DNA of 64,000 nt from Dyella sp. C9 (GTDB lineage Bacteria; Pseudomonadota; Gammaproteobacteria; Xanthomonadales; Rhodanobacteraceae), in assembly GCF_003332825.1 (NCBI RefSeq), contig NZ_QIRF01000001.1, positions 434,001-498,000 of the forward strand. Reading direction: 5' to 3'. Below, piece by piece: positions 25,201 to 37,600 of this stretch. Below the pieces are notes generated by a model. The model did no database searches, had not been told where the DNA came from, and saw only the letters and a list, made by a program, of their open reading frames with translations. The first letter of the stretch is position 1; each line of letters starts with the position of its first letter. The translations under genes and the position numbers were made by a program.

Positions 25201-28200
25201 TCAGCGCCTGCCGAACAGCTTGCGCAGGCGCTGTCCCAATGGCGCGGAACCTTCGTCCCGGGCCGGTGGCGTGGTGGTGTTCAGTTCCGCGGCCAGCGTT
25301 CCCAGCGAGCCGTTGGCGATATCCAGCAGGTTGAGCCTCACGCCGGTTTCCTTCTGCACGCGCGTGGCCATTTCCACCGCGAGCAGCGAGTGGCCGCCGA
25401 TGTCGAAGAAGTTGTCGCTGGTGCGCACCTGGCTGATGTGCAGCAGCTCGCGCCAGAGCCCCGCCAGCAGCTGTTCGCCGGCAGTCCTGGGTTGCACCGC
25501 CAGCTCGGCGAGATCATCGCCGTGGCCGCCGGGCAGCGGCAGCGCGGCGAGGTCCACCGTGCCGTCGGCCAGCATCGGCAAGGCATCGAGCAGCACCAGG
25601 TGCTTGGGAAGTGCGTGCGCCGCGAGCGTCTGTTCCAGTGCCGTGCGCAGTTGCTCGCGATCGAGCGTGGCACCGGGCCGCGCCACGGCATAGGCATCGA
25701 CTTGCGCGTCGCCTTCGCTGTCCAGCCGGGCCACCGCCACGGCATGGGCCACGCCTGGCTGGCGCAGCAGCTGCGCTTCGATCGCCGCCGGGGATACCTC
25801 GTGGCCGGCCACGTGTACGCGCCGGTCGATGCGACCCAGTTCCTGCACCTGGCCATCGGGCAGCCAACGGCCGAAGAATCCCGTGGGCAGCACGGCGCCG
25901 GTGTCGACCGGATGGATATGGCGCGTGGCCTCGCCGGCGGCACGCTGGCCGAAGGGCAGGTTGAGCGCATCACCGGCCAGGTGGATCTCGCCAATCGCGC
26001 CCACCGGGCAGGGACGCTGCTGCGCGTCGAGCACCCAGGCGACGTTCGCGCCCAGCGGACGCCCGCTGTGCACGCCTTCGGCCGGACGTTCGATGCGGCC
26101 CAGCGTGGCGACCACGGCATGGTCGTCGCTGCCGAACAGGTTCCACAGGCTTGCGCTGCGCGCGGCCAGCCGGGTGGCCAGTTCCGGCGACGGCGTGCCG
26201 CCGACGCACACCGCGCGCAGCGTGGGCGAGCCTTCCCAGCCGGCGGCGAGCAGGGCACGCCACGCGGTGTTGGGGGCGAACATCACGCTGGCCTGGCTGG
26301 CGCGCATCAGCCCGAGCAGGGCTTCGCCGTCACTGGCCTGGTGGATGCCGGCCAGCACGAACTTCGCGCCGATGCTGAGCGGCAGCAGGCGTTCGACCAT
26401 CGACTGGCCGGTGCTGGCGGGTGCCAGGCCCAGCACGCTGTCGTCGGGCGTGACCGCCAGTGTCTCGCGCAGGCCGTCCAACAGGCGCGACAGCGCACCG
26501 TGGGTGACGGCGCTGCCGCGTGACTGGCCGTCATCGTCCGCGACGTAGGTGACGAAGGCCACGTCCTCGGCGCCGGGGCGAGCGCTGGCATCGCGTTGCG
26601 CCGAGGCGGCGAGGATCTCGTTGGTGTCGGTATCCAGCCACAGGGCCTGGCTGCGTGGCCAGCCCAGCGTGGTTTCCAGCGAGGCGTTGCCGAGCAGCAG
26701 GGTGATGCCGGCGTCGGCCGCCAGCGCGTGCAGGTGCGAGGCCGGGTCGGCCGGGTCGAGCAGCACCAGCGTGGCAGCGCTCTTGAGCACGCCAAGCAGG
26801 GCGCTCAGGCGACCGATGCCGGGTTCGATGCACAGCCCCACCACCTTGCCGCGGCCGATGCCGCGTGCACGCAGGCAGCTGGCGATGCGGTTGCTGCGGG
26901 TTTCCAGTTCGGCGTACGGCGTATTCCAGCTGCCCACCGCGAGCGCGGGTGCCTGCGGCGCACGATCGACCGCGGTTTCGAAGCGTGACACCACGTCGCT
27001 GTAGACGGCCTCGGAGGCGGCACGCGCATTCCATGCGCGTACCTGGGCCAGCTCTTCGTCGTTGATCGCGTTCAGCGCCTCGATGGTCTGGGTCGGGTCG
27101 GCGCTGATGCGGGCCATCAGGGCGAGGTAGCGGTCGCGCTGCTGGCGTGCCGTATCCGCCTGCAGGATGTCGGCGTTGTAGGTGACGCCGCCGAGCAGGC
27201 CACGGTTGTTCTCCAGGAACCACAGGCCGAGGTCTTCGGTGGCGCCACTCTGGAACAGCAGGATCTGTTCGTGGCTGAGCCCGCCCCAGTCCACCGTGCG
27301 CTGGCGTGCATCCTGGAACGAGAACAGCGCCTGGTACAGCACCGCGCCGTTGCCATGGCCGGTACGCAGCTCGCGCTGCAGGTACTCCAGCGGCACGTCG
27401 GGATGCCCGAAGCTCTCGATCGCCGCGTTCTTCACGTGGCGCACGAAATCGATGAAGCGCTGCGAGGGATCGACCGTCACGTGCAGCGGCAGCAGGTTGT
27501 TGAAGTAACCCATCACCGTTTCCACCTCGGTCTGGTTACGCGCCCGCACCGGCGTGCCCACCACCAGGTGCCGCTGGCCGGCCATGCCGCTGAGCAGCAC
27601 GTAGTACAGCGCCAGCAGCGCCATGTTGAGGGTGGCGTCGGCCTGCTTGGCCACCGCGTGCATGGCGTCGGTCGCATCCTTGGACACGCGGATCCACTCG
27701 GTGCGGCCCACGCCGGACATGCCGGGGCGACGCGGGAAGTCCGTGGGCAGCGCGCGGGTTTCCTGCGCGTTGGCCAGGCGCTTGTGCCAGTAGTCGAGCT
27801 GCGCCTTGAACGGTTCGCTCTCCAGCCATTGCGCGTGCCACGCGGCGAAATCGCCGTAGCTCACCGGCAGTGGCGCCAGTGGCGAGGGCTGCCCGGCGGC
27901 GAACGCCTTGTACAGCTGCGAGAGTTCCGCGTAGAGGATGTCGAACGACCAGCCGTCCCAGATGATGTGGTGCGGCATGAAGAAGAACACGTGCTCGTCG
28001 TCGGCAAGGCGGAACATGCGCGCGCTGAACAGCGGCGCGCGACCAAGGTCGAACGGCGTGTCGGTGAGCGCCTGCAGGCGCTGCATCAGCACCGCTTCGC
28101 GCTCGCCCTCCGGCAGGCCGGAGAGATCCTCGGCCGGGAACAGCTGCAGCTCGATGTCTTCCAGCACCTGCTGCACATCGGTGCCGTCGTGGCGGAATGC

Positions 28201-31200
28201 CGTGCGCAGGATCGGCTGGCGCTGCACCAATGCCTCCATCGCCTGCTGGAACGCGGCCTCGTGCAGGGTGCCACGCAGGCGATGGGCGGAGGGCGCGTTG
28301 TAGGTGACGCGGCCGGGCTGCAGTTCCTCCAGCGACCACAGGCGGCGCTGCATCAGCGACAGCGGTGCGCGGCCCTGCTCGCCGCGGCGCTGGATCGGTG
28401 GCGCAGCGCTGGCCGTGCCGCTGGCCTTGAGCTGGTCGATGGTGGCCGCAAGGCTGGCGATGCTGGGTGCGTCGAACAGCGTGCGGAAGGACAGCGTGAT
28501 GTCGAACTCGCGGTTGAGCCTTGCGGTGAGCTGTGCGGCCAGCAGTGAGTGGCCGCCGAGCGCGAAGAAGTTGTCGCGCACGTCCAGCTCGGGCAGGGCG
28601 AGCACGGTTTCCATCGCTGCGGCGACGCGACGTTCGGTGTCGGTCTGCGGCGCCTGTCGTTCGCGTTGCGTCGCGGCCAGGGTATGTACTGGCGGCACCG
28701 GCAGCGACTTGCGGTCGATCTTGCCGTTGGGCAGCAGGGGAATCGCCTCCAGCGCCATGAAGTGCTGCGGCACCATGTAGTCGGGCAGCCGCTGGCGCAG
28801 GCGCGGGCACAGCTCGGTTTCCTCGATGGCCGCGCCGTCGGCCGGCACCACGTAGGCCACCAGGCGCACGTCGCCGGGGCGGTCCTCGCGCGCCAGTACC
28901 ACGGCACGCGCCACCTCGGGCAGGTCGGCCAGTGCGGTCTCGATTTCGCCCAGCTCGATGCGGTAGCCGCGAATTTTCACCTGGAAGTCGAGCCGGCCGC
29001 GATGTTCCAGCTGGCTATTGGCCAGCCAGCGGCCACGGTCACCGGTGCGGTACAGCCGGGCCGAGGCGTCGCTGGAGAACGGATCGGGCAGGAAGCGCTC
29101 GGCGTTGAGCTCGGGCCGGTTGAGGTAACCCAGCGTGACGCCGTCGCCGCCGATATAAATTTCGCCCGGCATGCCAAGCGGGCACGGCGCACCGAGCTCA
29201 TCAAGGATATGTATGGTGGTGTTGGCGATGGGGCGGCCGATGGAGATGCCGGCGCGCGGCGCGTGCACTTTCCACAGCGTGGACCACACCGTGGTTTCGG
29301 TGGGGCCGTAGGCGTTCCACAGCTCGTCGCAGCGTTCGAGCAAGGCTTCGGCCAGGTCCAGCGGCAACGGCTCGCCGCCGGCGATGGCGCGGAAGCCGGC
29401 GCCGCCGTTCCAGCCCGATTCCAGCAGGATGCGCCAACCGGCCGGCGTGGCCTGCATCAGCGTGGCGCCACTGTGTTCCACCAGCCGGCGCAGCGCGGCG
29501 CCGTCGCGCACGTCGTCATAACTGGCCAGCACGATCGCCGCGCCGACGCTGAGCGGCAGCATCAGTTCGAGGAAGGCGATATCGAACGACAGCGTTGTCA
29601 CCGCCACCAGCCGATCGTTCTCGGTGATGCCGGGGGCCTGCTGCATGCTGCTGAGGAAATTGGCGGTGGCGCGATGCGGCACGCGCACGCCCTTGGGCTT
29701 GCCGGTCGAGCCGGACGTGTAGATCAGGTAAGCCACTGATTCGGGCGTGGCCGAGCGCGGGTCGCGCGGCAATCGCTCCGCGCTGGCGGCGTCGATGGCG
29801 GCGGCGTCGCGTTGCAGCGATAGCACCGTGAGTTGGGGCAGGTTGAGTGCATCCGGCGGAAGGTCGTCCACCACCAGCGCACCCAGTGCTGCATCCTCGG
29901 CCATGAAGGCCAGTCGCTCCGCCGGAAAACCCGGGTCGAGCGGCACGTAGCCGGCGCCGGTCTTCAGTACGGCGAGCAAGGCCGCCACCATGTCGGGACC
30001 GCGCGACAACGACAGCCCGACCAGGCTGCCCTGGGCGATGCCACGTTCGCGCAGCACCTGGGCAATGCGGTTGGCGCGTGCCTCCAGCTGCGCATAGGTC
30101 AATGGCGCCGCGTGGCCAGCAATGGCGATGTGCGACGGCACGCGGTCAGCCTGTGCCTCGAAGTATTCGTGCGCCAACTGGCCGGCCGGATACGGCGTGC
30201 GTTCCGGCTGCAGTGCCTTGAGCGCGGCCAGCGCGTCGCCGGACACCAGCCCCAGTGCCTGGCCGGCGGCTTCGGGCGTGCGCGCGGCATGGCGCAGCAA
30301 GGTGGCGTAGGCCTCCAGCCATGCGCGGATGGTGGCGGCATCGAACAGCTCGCTGTTGTACTGGCATTCCAGCCGCAGGCTGCCGTGGTCCTGCACGGCG
30401 TTGACGAACAGCTCGAAGTTCTCGAACGCGCGCGGGTTGCCGGCGAACTCGAACTCCAGCCCGGGAAAATCGACCGTGCGCTCGTCCAGCACCTGGTCCA
30501 GGTTGAACAGCACGCTGACCAGCGGCAGCCGGCCCGGATCGCGCGGCAGCGCCAGGCGGGCCAGCAGGCTGCCGAGGGTGTATTGCTGGTGGTCGAAGGC
30601 ATCCAGCAGGTCGCCGCGCACCTGCAGCAGGCTGTCGGCGAACGGGCGCGCCGGATCGATCGCCACGTGCAGCGGCAGCACGTTGACGCAGTGCCCCACG
30701 AGGGTGTCGTGGCCACCGCTGGCCTGGCCGGCCGAAGGTATGCCGATCACCACCTCGTCCTGCCCGCTGAGCCGCTGCAGCAGCAGGCCGAACGCGCTGA
30801 GCAGGGTGGCATAGAGGCTGGCGCCGCGTTGCGCGCCGACGAGCTTGATGTCGGCCACCAGCGCAGCATCCAGCGTGAGGTCTTGGCGGCGCGAGCTGAA
30901 GCTGCGCTGGCGCGGGCGCGGATGATCCGTAGGCAGGTCCAGAGACGGCGCGTTGCCGCCGAAGCGCTTGAGCCAGTACGCCTCGGCCTGGCGCCCCTCG
31001 CCGCCTTGCGCGTGCGCCGCCTGGGCCAGCGCGAAATCGCCGAAGGCTTCAGGGGCTTCCGGCGCCGGCCCGGCACCGAGCTGCTGCGCATACAGCGCCG
31101 CCAGATCGCGCACGATCACACCGAACGACCAGCCATCGCACACGATGTGGTGCGCCGTGAACACCAGCAGGTGGTCTTCGGGATCGAGGTGCAGGAGCTC

Positions 31201-31635
31201 CGCGCGCACCAGCGGACCGTTTTCCAGGTCGAACGGCGTGATCACGGCGTGGCGCAAGGTGTCCTGGATGTCGGCATCGCGCTCGTCCACGCCCAGCCAC
31301 GACAGGTCGCGCACGGGGCAGGGCACGGTCAGCTGCGCGGCGATGTAGAGCTCGTCGCCGTCGTGGCTGAAGGTGGCGCGCAGGGCTTCGTGCCGGTCGA
31401 CCAGCTGTTGCAGCGCGGCCTGCAGCGCGGGCACGTCGAGCGCACCGTGCAGGCGCAGCGAGATCGACTCGTTGTAGGCCAGCGAGGCGTCCGGCTCGAG
31501 CGCGGCGGCCAGCCACACCTCGCGCTGCGGTGCCGTGGCGGGTACCACGCGGGCCAGCGTGGCGCCGGCAAACGGGTCGTAGTCCACGGCGACCGGGGCG
31601 GTGGTCGACAGCGGCGTCGCGTCGTTCGGGTTCAT
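25201..31635 (-). CDS. Two-module NRPS, C-A-T-C-A*-T, second A domain degenerate, no thioesterase
   Basis: 2144 aa. C1 spans about 30-450 with AHHIVCDGWS (162-168). A1 spans about 490-985 with YTSGSTGKPKG (639-649), NAYGPTETT, TGDRGRW and NGKIDRK all intact. T1 has GGHS with Ser1030. C2 spans about 1085-1520 with HHIIWDG (1222-1228). A2 spans about 1545-2035 but reads YVADDDGQSRG at motif A3 (1697-1707), NLFGSDDHA at A5, GRIDRRVHVAGHEVS at A8, and DGTVDLA at A10, where the catalytic Lys is lost. T2 has GGHS with Ser2083. Reading the A1 pocket by eye gives D-I-L-Q-A-A-A-V-W, closest to glycine-type codes; this is tentative. The start overlaps the upstream megasynthase stop by 4 nt. Product release and loading of T2 are unexplained. 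Confidence 0.88.
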   Translation of the reverse strand: MNPNDATPLSTTAPVAVDYDPFAGATLARVVPATAPQREVWLAAALEPDASLAYNESISLRLHGALDVPALQAALQQLVDRHEALRATFSHDGDELYIAAQLTVPCPVRDLSWLGVDERDADIQDTLRHAVITPFDLENGPLVRAELLHLDPEDHLLVFTAHHIVCDGWSFGVIVRDLAALYAQQLGAGPAPEAPEAFGDFALAQAAHAQGGEGRQAEAYWLKRFGGNAPSLDLPTDHPRPRQRSFSSRRQDLTLDAALVADIKLVGAQRGASLYATLLSAFGLLLQRLSGQDEVVIGIPSAGQASGGHDTLVGHCVNVLPLHVAIDPARPFADSLLQVRGDLLDAFDHQQYTLGSLLARLALPRDPGRLPLVSVLFNLDQVLDERTVDFPGLEFEFAGNPRAFENFELFVNAVQDHGSLRLECQYNSELFDAATIRAWLEAYATLLRHAARTPEAAGQALGLVSGDALAALKALQPERTPYPAGQLAHEYFEAQADRVPSHIAIAGHAAPLTYAQLEARANRIAQVLRERGIAQGSLVGLSLSRGPDMVAALLAVLKTGAGYVPLDPGFPAERLAFMAEDAALGALVVDDLPPDALNLPQLTVLSLQRDAAAIDAASAERLPRDPRSATPESVAYLIYTSGSTGKPKGVRVPHRATANFLSSMQQAPGITENDRLVAVTTLSFDIAFLELMLPLSVGAAIVLASYDDVRDGAALRRLVEHSGATLMQATPAGWRILLESGWNGGAGFRAIAGGEPLPLDLAEALLERCDELWNAYGPTETTVWSTLWKVHAPRAGISIGRPIANTTIHILDELGAPCPLGMPGEIYIGGDGVTLGYLNRPELNAERFLPDPFSSDASARLYRTGDRGRWLANSQLEHRGRLDFQVKIRGYRIELGEIETALADLPEVARAVVLAREDRPGDVRLVAYVVPADGAAIEETELCPRLRQRLPDYMVPQHFMALEAIPLLPNGKIDRKSLPVPPVHTLAATQRERQAPQTDTERRVAAAMETVLALPELDVRDNFFALGGHSLLAAQLTARLNREFDITLSFRTLFDAPSIASLAATIDQLKASGTASAAPPIQRRGEQGRAPLSLMQRRLWSLEELQPGRVTYNAPSAHRLRGTLHEAAFQQAMEALVQRQPILRTAFRHDGTDVQQVLEDIELQLFPAEDLSGLPEGEREAVLMQRLQALTDTPFDLGRAPLFSARMFRLADDEHVFFFMPHHIIWDGWSFDILYAELSQLYKAFAAGQPSPLAPLPVSYGDFAAWHAQWLESEPFKAQLDYWHKRLANAQETRALPTDFPRRPGMSGVGRTEWIRVSKDATDAMHAVAKQADATLNMALLALYYVLLSGMAGQRHLVVGTPVRARNQTEVETVMGYFNNLLPLHVTVDPSQRFIDFVRHVKNAAIESFGHPDVPLEYLQRELRTGHGNGAVLYQALFSFQDARQRTVDWGGLSHEQILLFQSGATEDLGLWFLENNRGLLGGVTYNADILQADTARQQRDRYLALMARISADPTQTIEALNAINDEELAQVRAWNARAASEAVYSDVVSRFETAVDRAPQAPALAVGSWNTPYAELETRSNRIASCLRARGIGRGKVVGLCIEPGIGRLSALLGVLKSAATLVLLDPADPASHLHALAADAGITLLLGNASLETTLGWPRSQALWLDTDTNEILAASAQRDASARPGAEDVAFVTYVADDDGQSRGSAVTHGALSRLLDGLRETLAVTPDDSVLGLAPASTGQSMVERLLPLSIGAKFVLAGIHQASDGEALLGLMRASQASVMFAPNTAWRALLAAGWEGSPTLRAVCVGGTPSPELATRLAARSASLWNLFGSDDHAVVATLGRIERPAEGVHSGRPLGANVAWVLDAQQRPCPVGAIGEIHLAGDALNLPFGQRAAGEATRHIHPVDTGAVLPTGFFGRWLPDGQVQELGRIDRRVHVAGHEVSPAAIEAQLLRQPGVAHAVAVARLDSEGDAQVDAYAVARPGATLDREQLRTALEQTLAAHALPKHLVLLDALPMLADGTVDLAALPLPGGHGDDLAELAVQPRTAGEQLLAGLWRELLHISQVRTSDNFFDIGGHSLLAVEMATRVQKETGVRLNLLDIANGSLGTLAAELNTTTPPARDEGSAPLGQRLRKLFGRR

Positions 31636-34600
31636 GCATTGACCCTCATGTACTTGCCGGGCACGTCCGGGTTGGGCACGAACCAGGCCGGATTGCCTTC
31701 CTGGTCCTTGCCCAGGCGCGCGCCCACCACGGGCGGACGCGTGGCGTCAAAGGCGAGCGTTTCCACGTTGCGGTGACGCGGCAGGAACTCGGCTTCCTGC
31801 AGCTCCAGTACGGAGTCCTTGAAGGCCTTGGCGATGGCCTGGAAATCCTGCTCGCTGTGCGCGGTGGTAAAGAAGCAGGGGAAGTTGTCCAGCACGTGCA
31901 CGCCGCGGCTGCGCATCATGGCGAACAGCAGGTCCTGCAGCGGGTGGTCTTCGGTAAAGTTGGTTTTCCACACCGAGGCGAAATGCACCAGCTGGATCGG
32001 CGCGCCGACGCTGGCGCAGAAGGCGTTGAGTTCGTCCATCAACAGGCTGGTGCGGGCATTGAGGCGCTCCTGCAGCGCGGCGCCGTTGGCCTTGAGGTGG
32101 TCGAGCACGGCGTGCGCGGCCGCCAGCGCCAGCGGATGGCGCACGAAGGTGCCGGCGAAATAGGTCACGCCCACGGTGGGAATCGAGGCATCGCCGTACT
32201 GCCAGCCGCCACCATCGAGTGCGTCCATGTAGCGGCGCTTGCCGGCGATCACGCCGATCGGGAAGCCGCCACCCACCACCTTGCCGTAGGAGGCGAGGTC
32301 GGCATCGATGCCGAGCACCGCTTGCGCGCCGCGAGGATGCGAGCGGAAGCCGGTGACCACTTCGTCGAAGATCAGCAGTGCGCCGGCATCGGCGGTGATG
32401 GCGCGCAGCTCCTTGAGGAATTCGCGCGGCTGGAAGTCGGGACGGCGGCTCTGCACCGGTTCCACCAGCACCGCGGCGATGCTGCCGGCGCGCTCCCGGA
32501 TGATCTGCAGCGACTCGGGCGTGCCGTAGTCGAGTACCAGCACGTTCTCCGAGGTGTTGCGCAGGATGCCCGGTGCGGCCGGCACCGAACGCAGCTTCTT
32601 GGTGCCGCGCACGATCACTTCGTCGAAGATGCCGTGGTAGGAGCCGGTGAAGATCACCAGAGTATCCCGGCCGGTGACCGTGCGGGCGATGCGGATGGTG
32701 CCCATCACCGCTTCGGAGCCGGTGTTGCACAGCGCGGCGCGGTCGAAGCCGGTGATCTCGCACACCTGCTCGGCCACTTCGCCGGCCAGCGGGTGCTGCG
32801 GGCCGATCTCGTAGCCGGCGTCGAGCTGGCGGCGCACGGCGTCGAGCACGAAGTCCGGCTGCCAGCCGAACAGGTTCATGCCGAAGCCGTTGAGCGCGTC
32901 GACGTATTCGTTGCCATCCAGGTCCCACACCTTGGAACCTTTGGAGCGGTTGATCACGATCTGGTAGATCATTTCCTTGAGCAGCGGGCGGAAGCCGTTG
33001 ACCACGCGCGGATCGGCGAGATGGTCGCGGTGGCGCTGCGTGTATTCCTTGGATGCACGGGTGCGGTCGATGTAGCGCCGCATGAACGCATCCAGCCGTG
33101 CACGCTGGCGTTCGCTCAACTCGGTGGAGGTGGAATGGATGCGGGCGATCGCGCCGAACGCCTTCTTGACGTCATAGGTGGTGTGCGCGAGAGCAGCTTC
33201 CTCGTCCTGCGGTGCGGCGGCATTGACCGGCGCGGCGGTAGCCGTCGCGGCAGCGGGTGCGGCCGCGGTTGTCGGCTGGGCCGGTGGCGCGGGCGCGGCG
33301 CCCGCGACAGGTGCCGCGGCAAGGCTGGCACCAGCGAGCAGGGCCAGTTGCTGCTGCATGATCAGCATCTGCTGCTGGATCACGTCCTGCACCAGGTGGC
33401 CACTGGCCGTGGGCTGGATGCTGGCGGCCAGTGGTGTGGCGATGACGGGCGCGGTGGCCACGGCGGGGGCGGCAACGGCGGCGGGCGTGGCCGGTGCGTT
33501 CGCTTCCGGCGGCAATAGCTGGTCGATATGCATGGCGAGGCGCTCGAACGAGGAAAACGACTCCATCAGTTCGCGGAACGTGATCTTCAGCGCGAAGGTC
33601 TTCTGCAGTTGCAGCGCCACCTGGGTGAGGGCCAGCGAATCCAGGCCGAGTTCGACGAAGCCCGCACCCGGATCGACCCCTTGCAGCTCGCTGCCCGACA
33701 CGTCCTCGAACAATTCGACGAGCTGGGCCAGCAGGCGGGTCTGACGGGCCGAGCCGGCGGTCGTGCCGGCGAGATTGGCTTCCATGGGGCTCTCCGCGGC
33801 AGGTGCAGGGGGCTGGGTGAACAGGGGAATCACGTTGTCAGGCTGGTCGGGCGCAACGGGTGCCGCGACCGCGGCCGGATCGATCCAGTGGCGCTTGCGC
33901 TCGAACGGATACGTGGGCAGTTCCACCCGGTGCCGGCGCTGGCGGCGATCGAGCGCTTGCAGGGTTCCCCCCGCGCCCGCGCACCACAGCTGGCCCACCG
34001 CGTTGAGCCAGGCCGCACGCTCGTTGTCGGGCGTGTCGGCCAGCGAGGCGACGATGGTGTGGCCGCGGCTTTGCGGATGCTGCCGTGCCAGCGTGGTCAG
34101 TGCGGTGCGCGGGCCCACCTCGAGCAGCAGGGCCGGCGCCTGCCCGAGTTGATGGATCAGCGCGCGGGAGAACTGCACCGTGCCACGCAGGTGACGGGTC
34201 CAGTACTCCGCGGTGGTAGCCTCGCCGGCGCCCAGCGGCTGACCGGTGAGGGTGGAAATGATCGGAACCCGCGGCGCGGCCAGCGCGATGCGCGCCACTT
34301 CCTCGCGGAACGGATCCAGCACGGGATCCATCATGGCCGAATGGAAGGCGTGCGACGTCTGCAGCAGGCGGCAGGCCACGCCGTCGGCATCGAGTGCGGC
34401 GCGGAATGCTTCGATGTCCTTGCCGTCGCCGCTCGCCACGCAGGCCTGCGGCGAGTTCTCCGCGGCCAGCTGCAGGCCTGCAGGAAGACGCGACAGCAGG
34501 CGTGCGGCATCCATGCGTACCGACAGCATCGCGCCAGCCGGCATCGCCTGCATCAGGCGGCCGCGACGCGCCACCAGGCGCAGGCCATCGGCGAGGCTCA

Positions 34601-37600
34601 TCACGCCGGCAATCACTGCGGCGACAAACTCGCCCACGCTGTGGCCGATCATCGCCACAGGCTTCACGCCCATCGCCATCCACGACTGTGCCAGCGCGTA
34701 TTCGATGGCGAACGTCGCCGGTTGAGTCAGCGAGGTTTCGCGCAAGGCCTCGGCGTCGTCGGTAAACAGGCGCTCGCGCAGGTCGAAACCCAGCTCGTCC
34801 TGCAGCAGACCGGCGCATTCGTCCAGCGCGGCGCGGAAGGCCGGATCGACGGCATGCAAGCTGCGGCCCATGCCGGCGTACTGCGAGCCCTGCCCGGGGA
34901 ACAGGAACACCACGCCGGGCTCAGGCTGGGTTGCCGCGTGCGCGGCGGATGCCGTGAGTTGCGCCAGCTGCGAAGCGGCTTCGCCCGCACTGGATGCCAC
35001 CACGTGCAGGCGCTGGGTGAATGCCTTGCGCCCGTGCGCCAGCGTGTACGCCACGTCGGCGAGGTTGAGCGCGGGGTGGTCCGCCAGGTGGCGTGCCAGC
35101 TGCGAGGCCGCCCGGCCGAGCGCTTCTGCACTGCGTGCGGAGAGCAGCAGCAATTGCGGTCCCTCGGCCGCCTCGGAGGCCTCGCGGGCGGGCGCCTCTT
35201 CGAGGATGACGTGGGCGTTGGTGCCGCCGACGCCAAACGAGCTGACACCAGCGCGCAGCGGATGGCCATCGGGCGTCCACGCGCGCAGCGTGTGGTTGAC
35301 CACGAACGGCGTGCCGGCCAGCTCGAGCTTGGGATTGGGCGACTGGTAGTGCAGGGTCGGCGGCAGTGTGCGCTCGCGCAGCGAAAGCGCGGTCTTGATG
35401 ACACCTGTGGCGCCGGCGGCCATCACCAGATGGCCCATGTTGCTCTTCACCGATCCGATGGCACAGAAGCCATGCTCGTCGGTGCCCTGCCGGAAGGCGG
35501 CGGTGAGGCCTTCGATCTCGATGGGGTCGCCCAGCGGCGTGGCGGTGCCGTGTGCCTCGACGTAGGAGATCGAGCGCGGTTCCACGCCGGCATCGGCGAG
35601 CGCCATGCTGATGACCGCCGCCTGGCCTGCGCTGCTGGGCGCGGTGAAGCTGGCCTTGATGCCGCCGTCGTTGTTGATCGCCACGCCACGGATCACCGCG
35701 TGGATGGTGTCGCCGTCGCGCTGGGCGTCGGACAGGCGCTTGAGCAGCAGCACCGCTGCGCCGTCGCTGAACACCGTGCCCTGCGCCTGCGCATCGAAGG
35801 TACGCGTATGCCCGTCGGGCGACAGCATCGAACCTTCCTGCGAGAGATAGCCGCTGTGCGGTGGACAGGCGATGGATACGCCGCCGGCCAGCGCCATGTC
35901 GCACTGTCCATTGCGCAACGCGGCCGTGGCCTGGCAGATCGCCACCAGCGAGGTGGAGCAGGCGGTGTTCATGCTGATCGCCGGACCGGTGAGGTTGAGC
36001 TTGTGCGCCACCCGCGTGGTCAGGTAATCCTTTTCGTTGGCCAGCATCACCTGGAATGCGCCGAGCTTGTCGATCAGGTCCGGCCGCGTCTGCAGGTGGC
36101 GCTGGAAATAGGTGGCGTTGTGCATGCCGCCGAATACGCCCACCGGCGCCTCGTGCGCATCGGGCACGTAGCCGCCGCGCTCCAGGCATTCCCAGCACAG
36201 TTCCAGGAAGATGCGCTGCTGCGGGTCGGTGAGTTCCGCCTCGCGCGGGGACATGCCGAAGAACGCCGCGTCGAACTGCTCCACGCCGTCGATCACGCCA
36301 CGCGCCGCGACGTAGGCGGGGTCGTCGCGGTCGGTGGCGGGTACGGCGGGGTCGAGTTGTTCGGCGCTGAAGAAGCGGATCGATTCGCGGCCGGCGCAAA
36401 GGTTGTCCCAGAAGGTCTCGACATCCGAGGCCCCCGGGAACCGTCCGGCCATGGCGACGATGGCCACTGCTTCGCCGTGATCGTCGTGGCGACCGCGCGC
36501 GATGCGCGACGCCAGCGCACTGCGGTTGTCGCGCCCTTCGATCAGCGCGGCCAGCGCGGCAGGCGTGGGGTTGCCGAAGAAGGCGGGGATGGTCGGTGCG
36601 CGGGACAGCTCCTCCTGGATGCGCGCGACCGCGCGCACGGCCAGCAGCGAGTGGCCGCCCAGGTCGAAGAAGTTGTCGTGGCGTCCGACCTGGTCCAGCC
36701 CGAGCATGTCGCCCAACAGCTCGCACAGCTTCTGCTCCAGCGGGCCCACGGGTGGCACATAGGCCTCGGCCAGTTCGGGGCGGCGGCCGTCGGGTGCGGG
36801 CAGTGCACGGCGGTCGAGCTTGCCGTTGGCCGTGACCGGAAACGCATCCAGCCGCAGGTAGATCGCAGGCACCATGAATTCGGGCAGGCCGCGCGCCAGC
36901 TGTTCGCGCAGTTGCCGCGCGGTGAGGCTGGCGTCGTCGGCCACGTAATAGGCGACCAGGCGCTTCTGGCCCGGACGGTCCTCGCGCGCCAGCACGGCAC
37001 CGGCGCGCACGCCGGGAATGCCCTGCAAGCTCGCCTCGATCTCGCCCAGCTCGATGCGAAAGCCGCGGATCTTCACCTGGTGGTCGGTGCGCCCGATGAA
37101 CTCCACCACGCCCTCGGGCAACCAGCGCACCAGGTCGCCGGTGCGATACAGGCGGTCGCCGACGGCGCCGAACGGATCGGTCACGAAACGTTCCGCGGTG
37201 AGCCCTGGCTGGCCCAGGTAACCGCGGGCGAGGCCTGCGCCGCCGATGTAGAGCTCGCCGGCCACGCCAACCGGGACATGCTCGCCGCGTGCATTCAGCA
37301 CATGCAGCGTGGTGTTCGGAATCGGACGGCCGATCGGGATCGAACGCGCGCCGGCATCGAGCGAGCGCGGAATCGGATAGGTCGCCGAGAAGGTGGTGCA
37401 TTCGGTCGGCCCGTAGCCATTGATGATCGCCACCCCGGGCAGGGCGGCATAGGCCTTGCGCACGTGGGCTACCGACAGCGCCTCGCCGCCGATCAGCAAC
37501 TGGCGCAGCCCTTCCAGCCGAGTGGCATCGTCGTCGACGATGGCGTTGAACAAAGCGGCGGTGAGCCAGGCGATGCGCGCGTCGTGGCGGCGGATGGTGC

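Noticed and set aside
25201..26200. Thioesterase or reductase release domain at the NRPS C-terminus
   Set aside because: After Ser2083 only about 60 residues remain, without GxSxG or a Rossmann motif.
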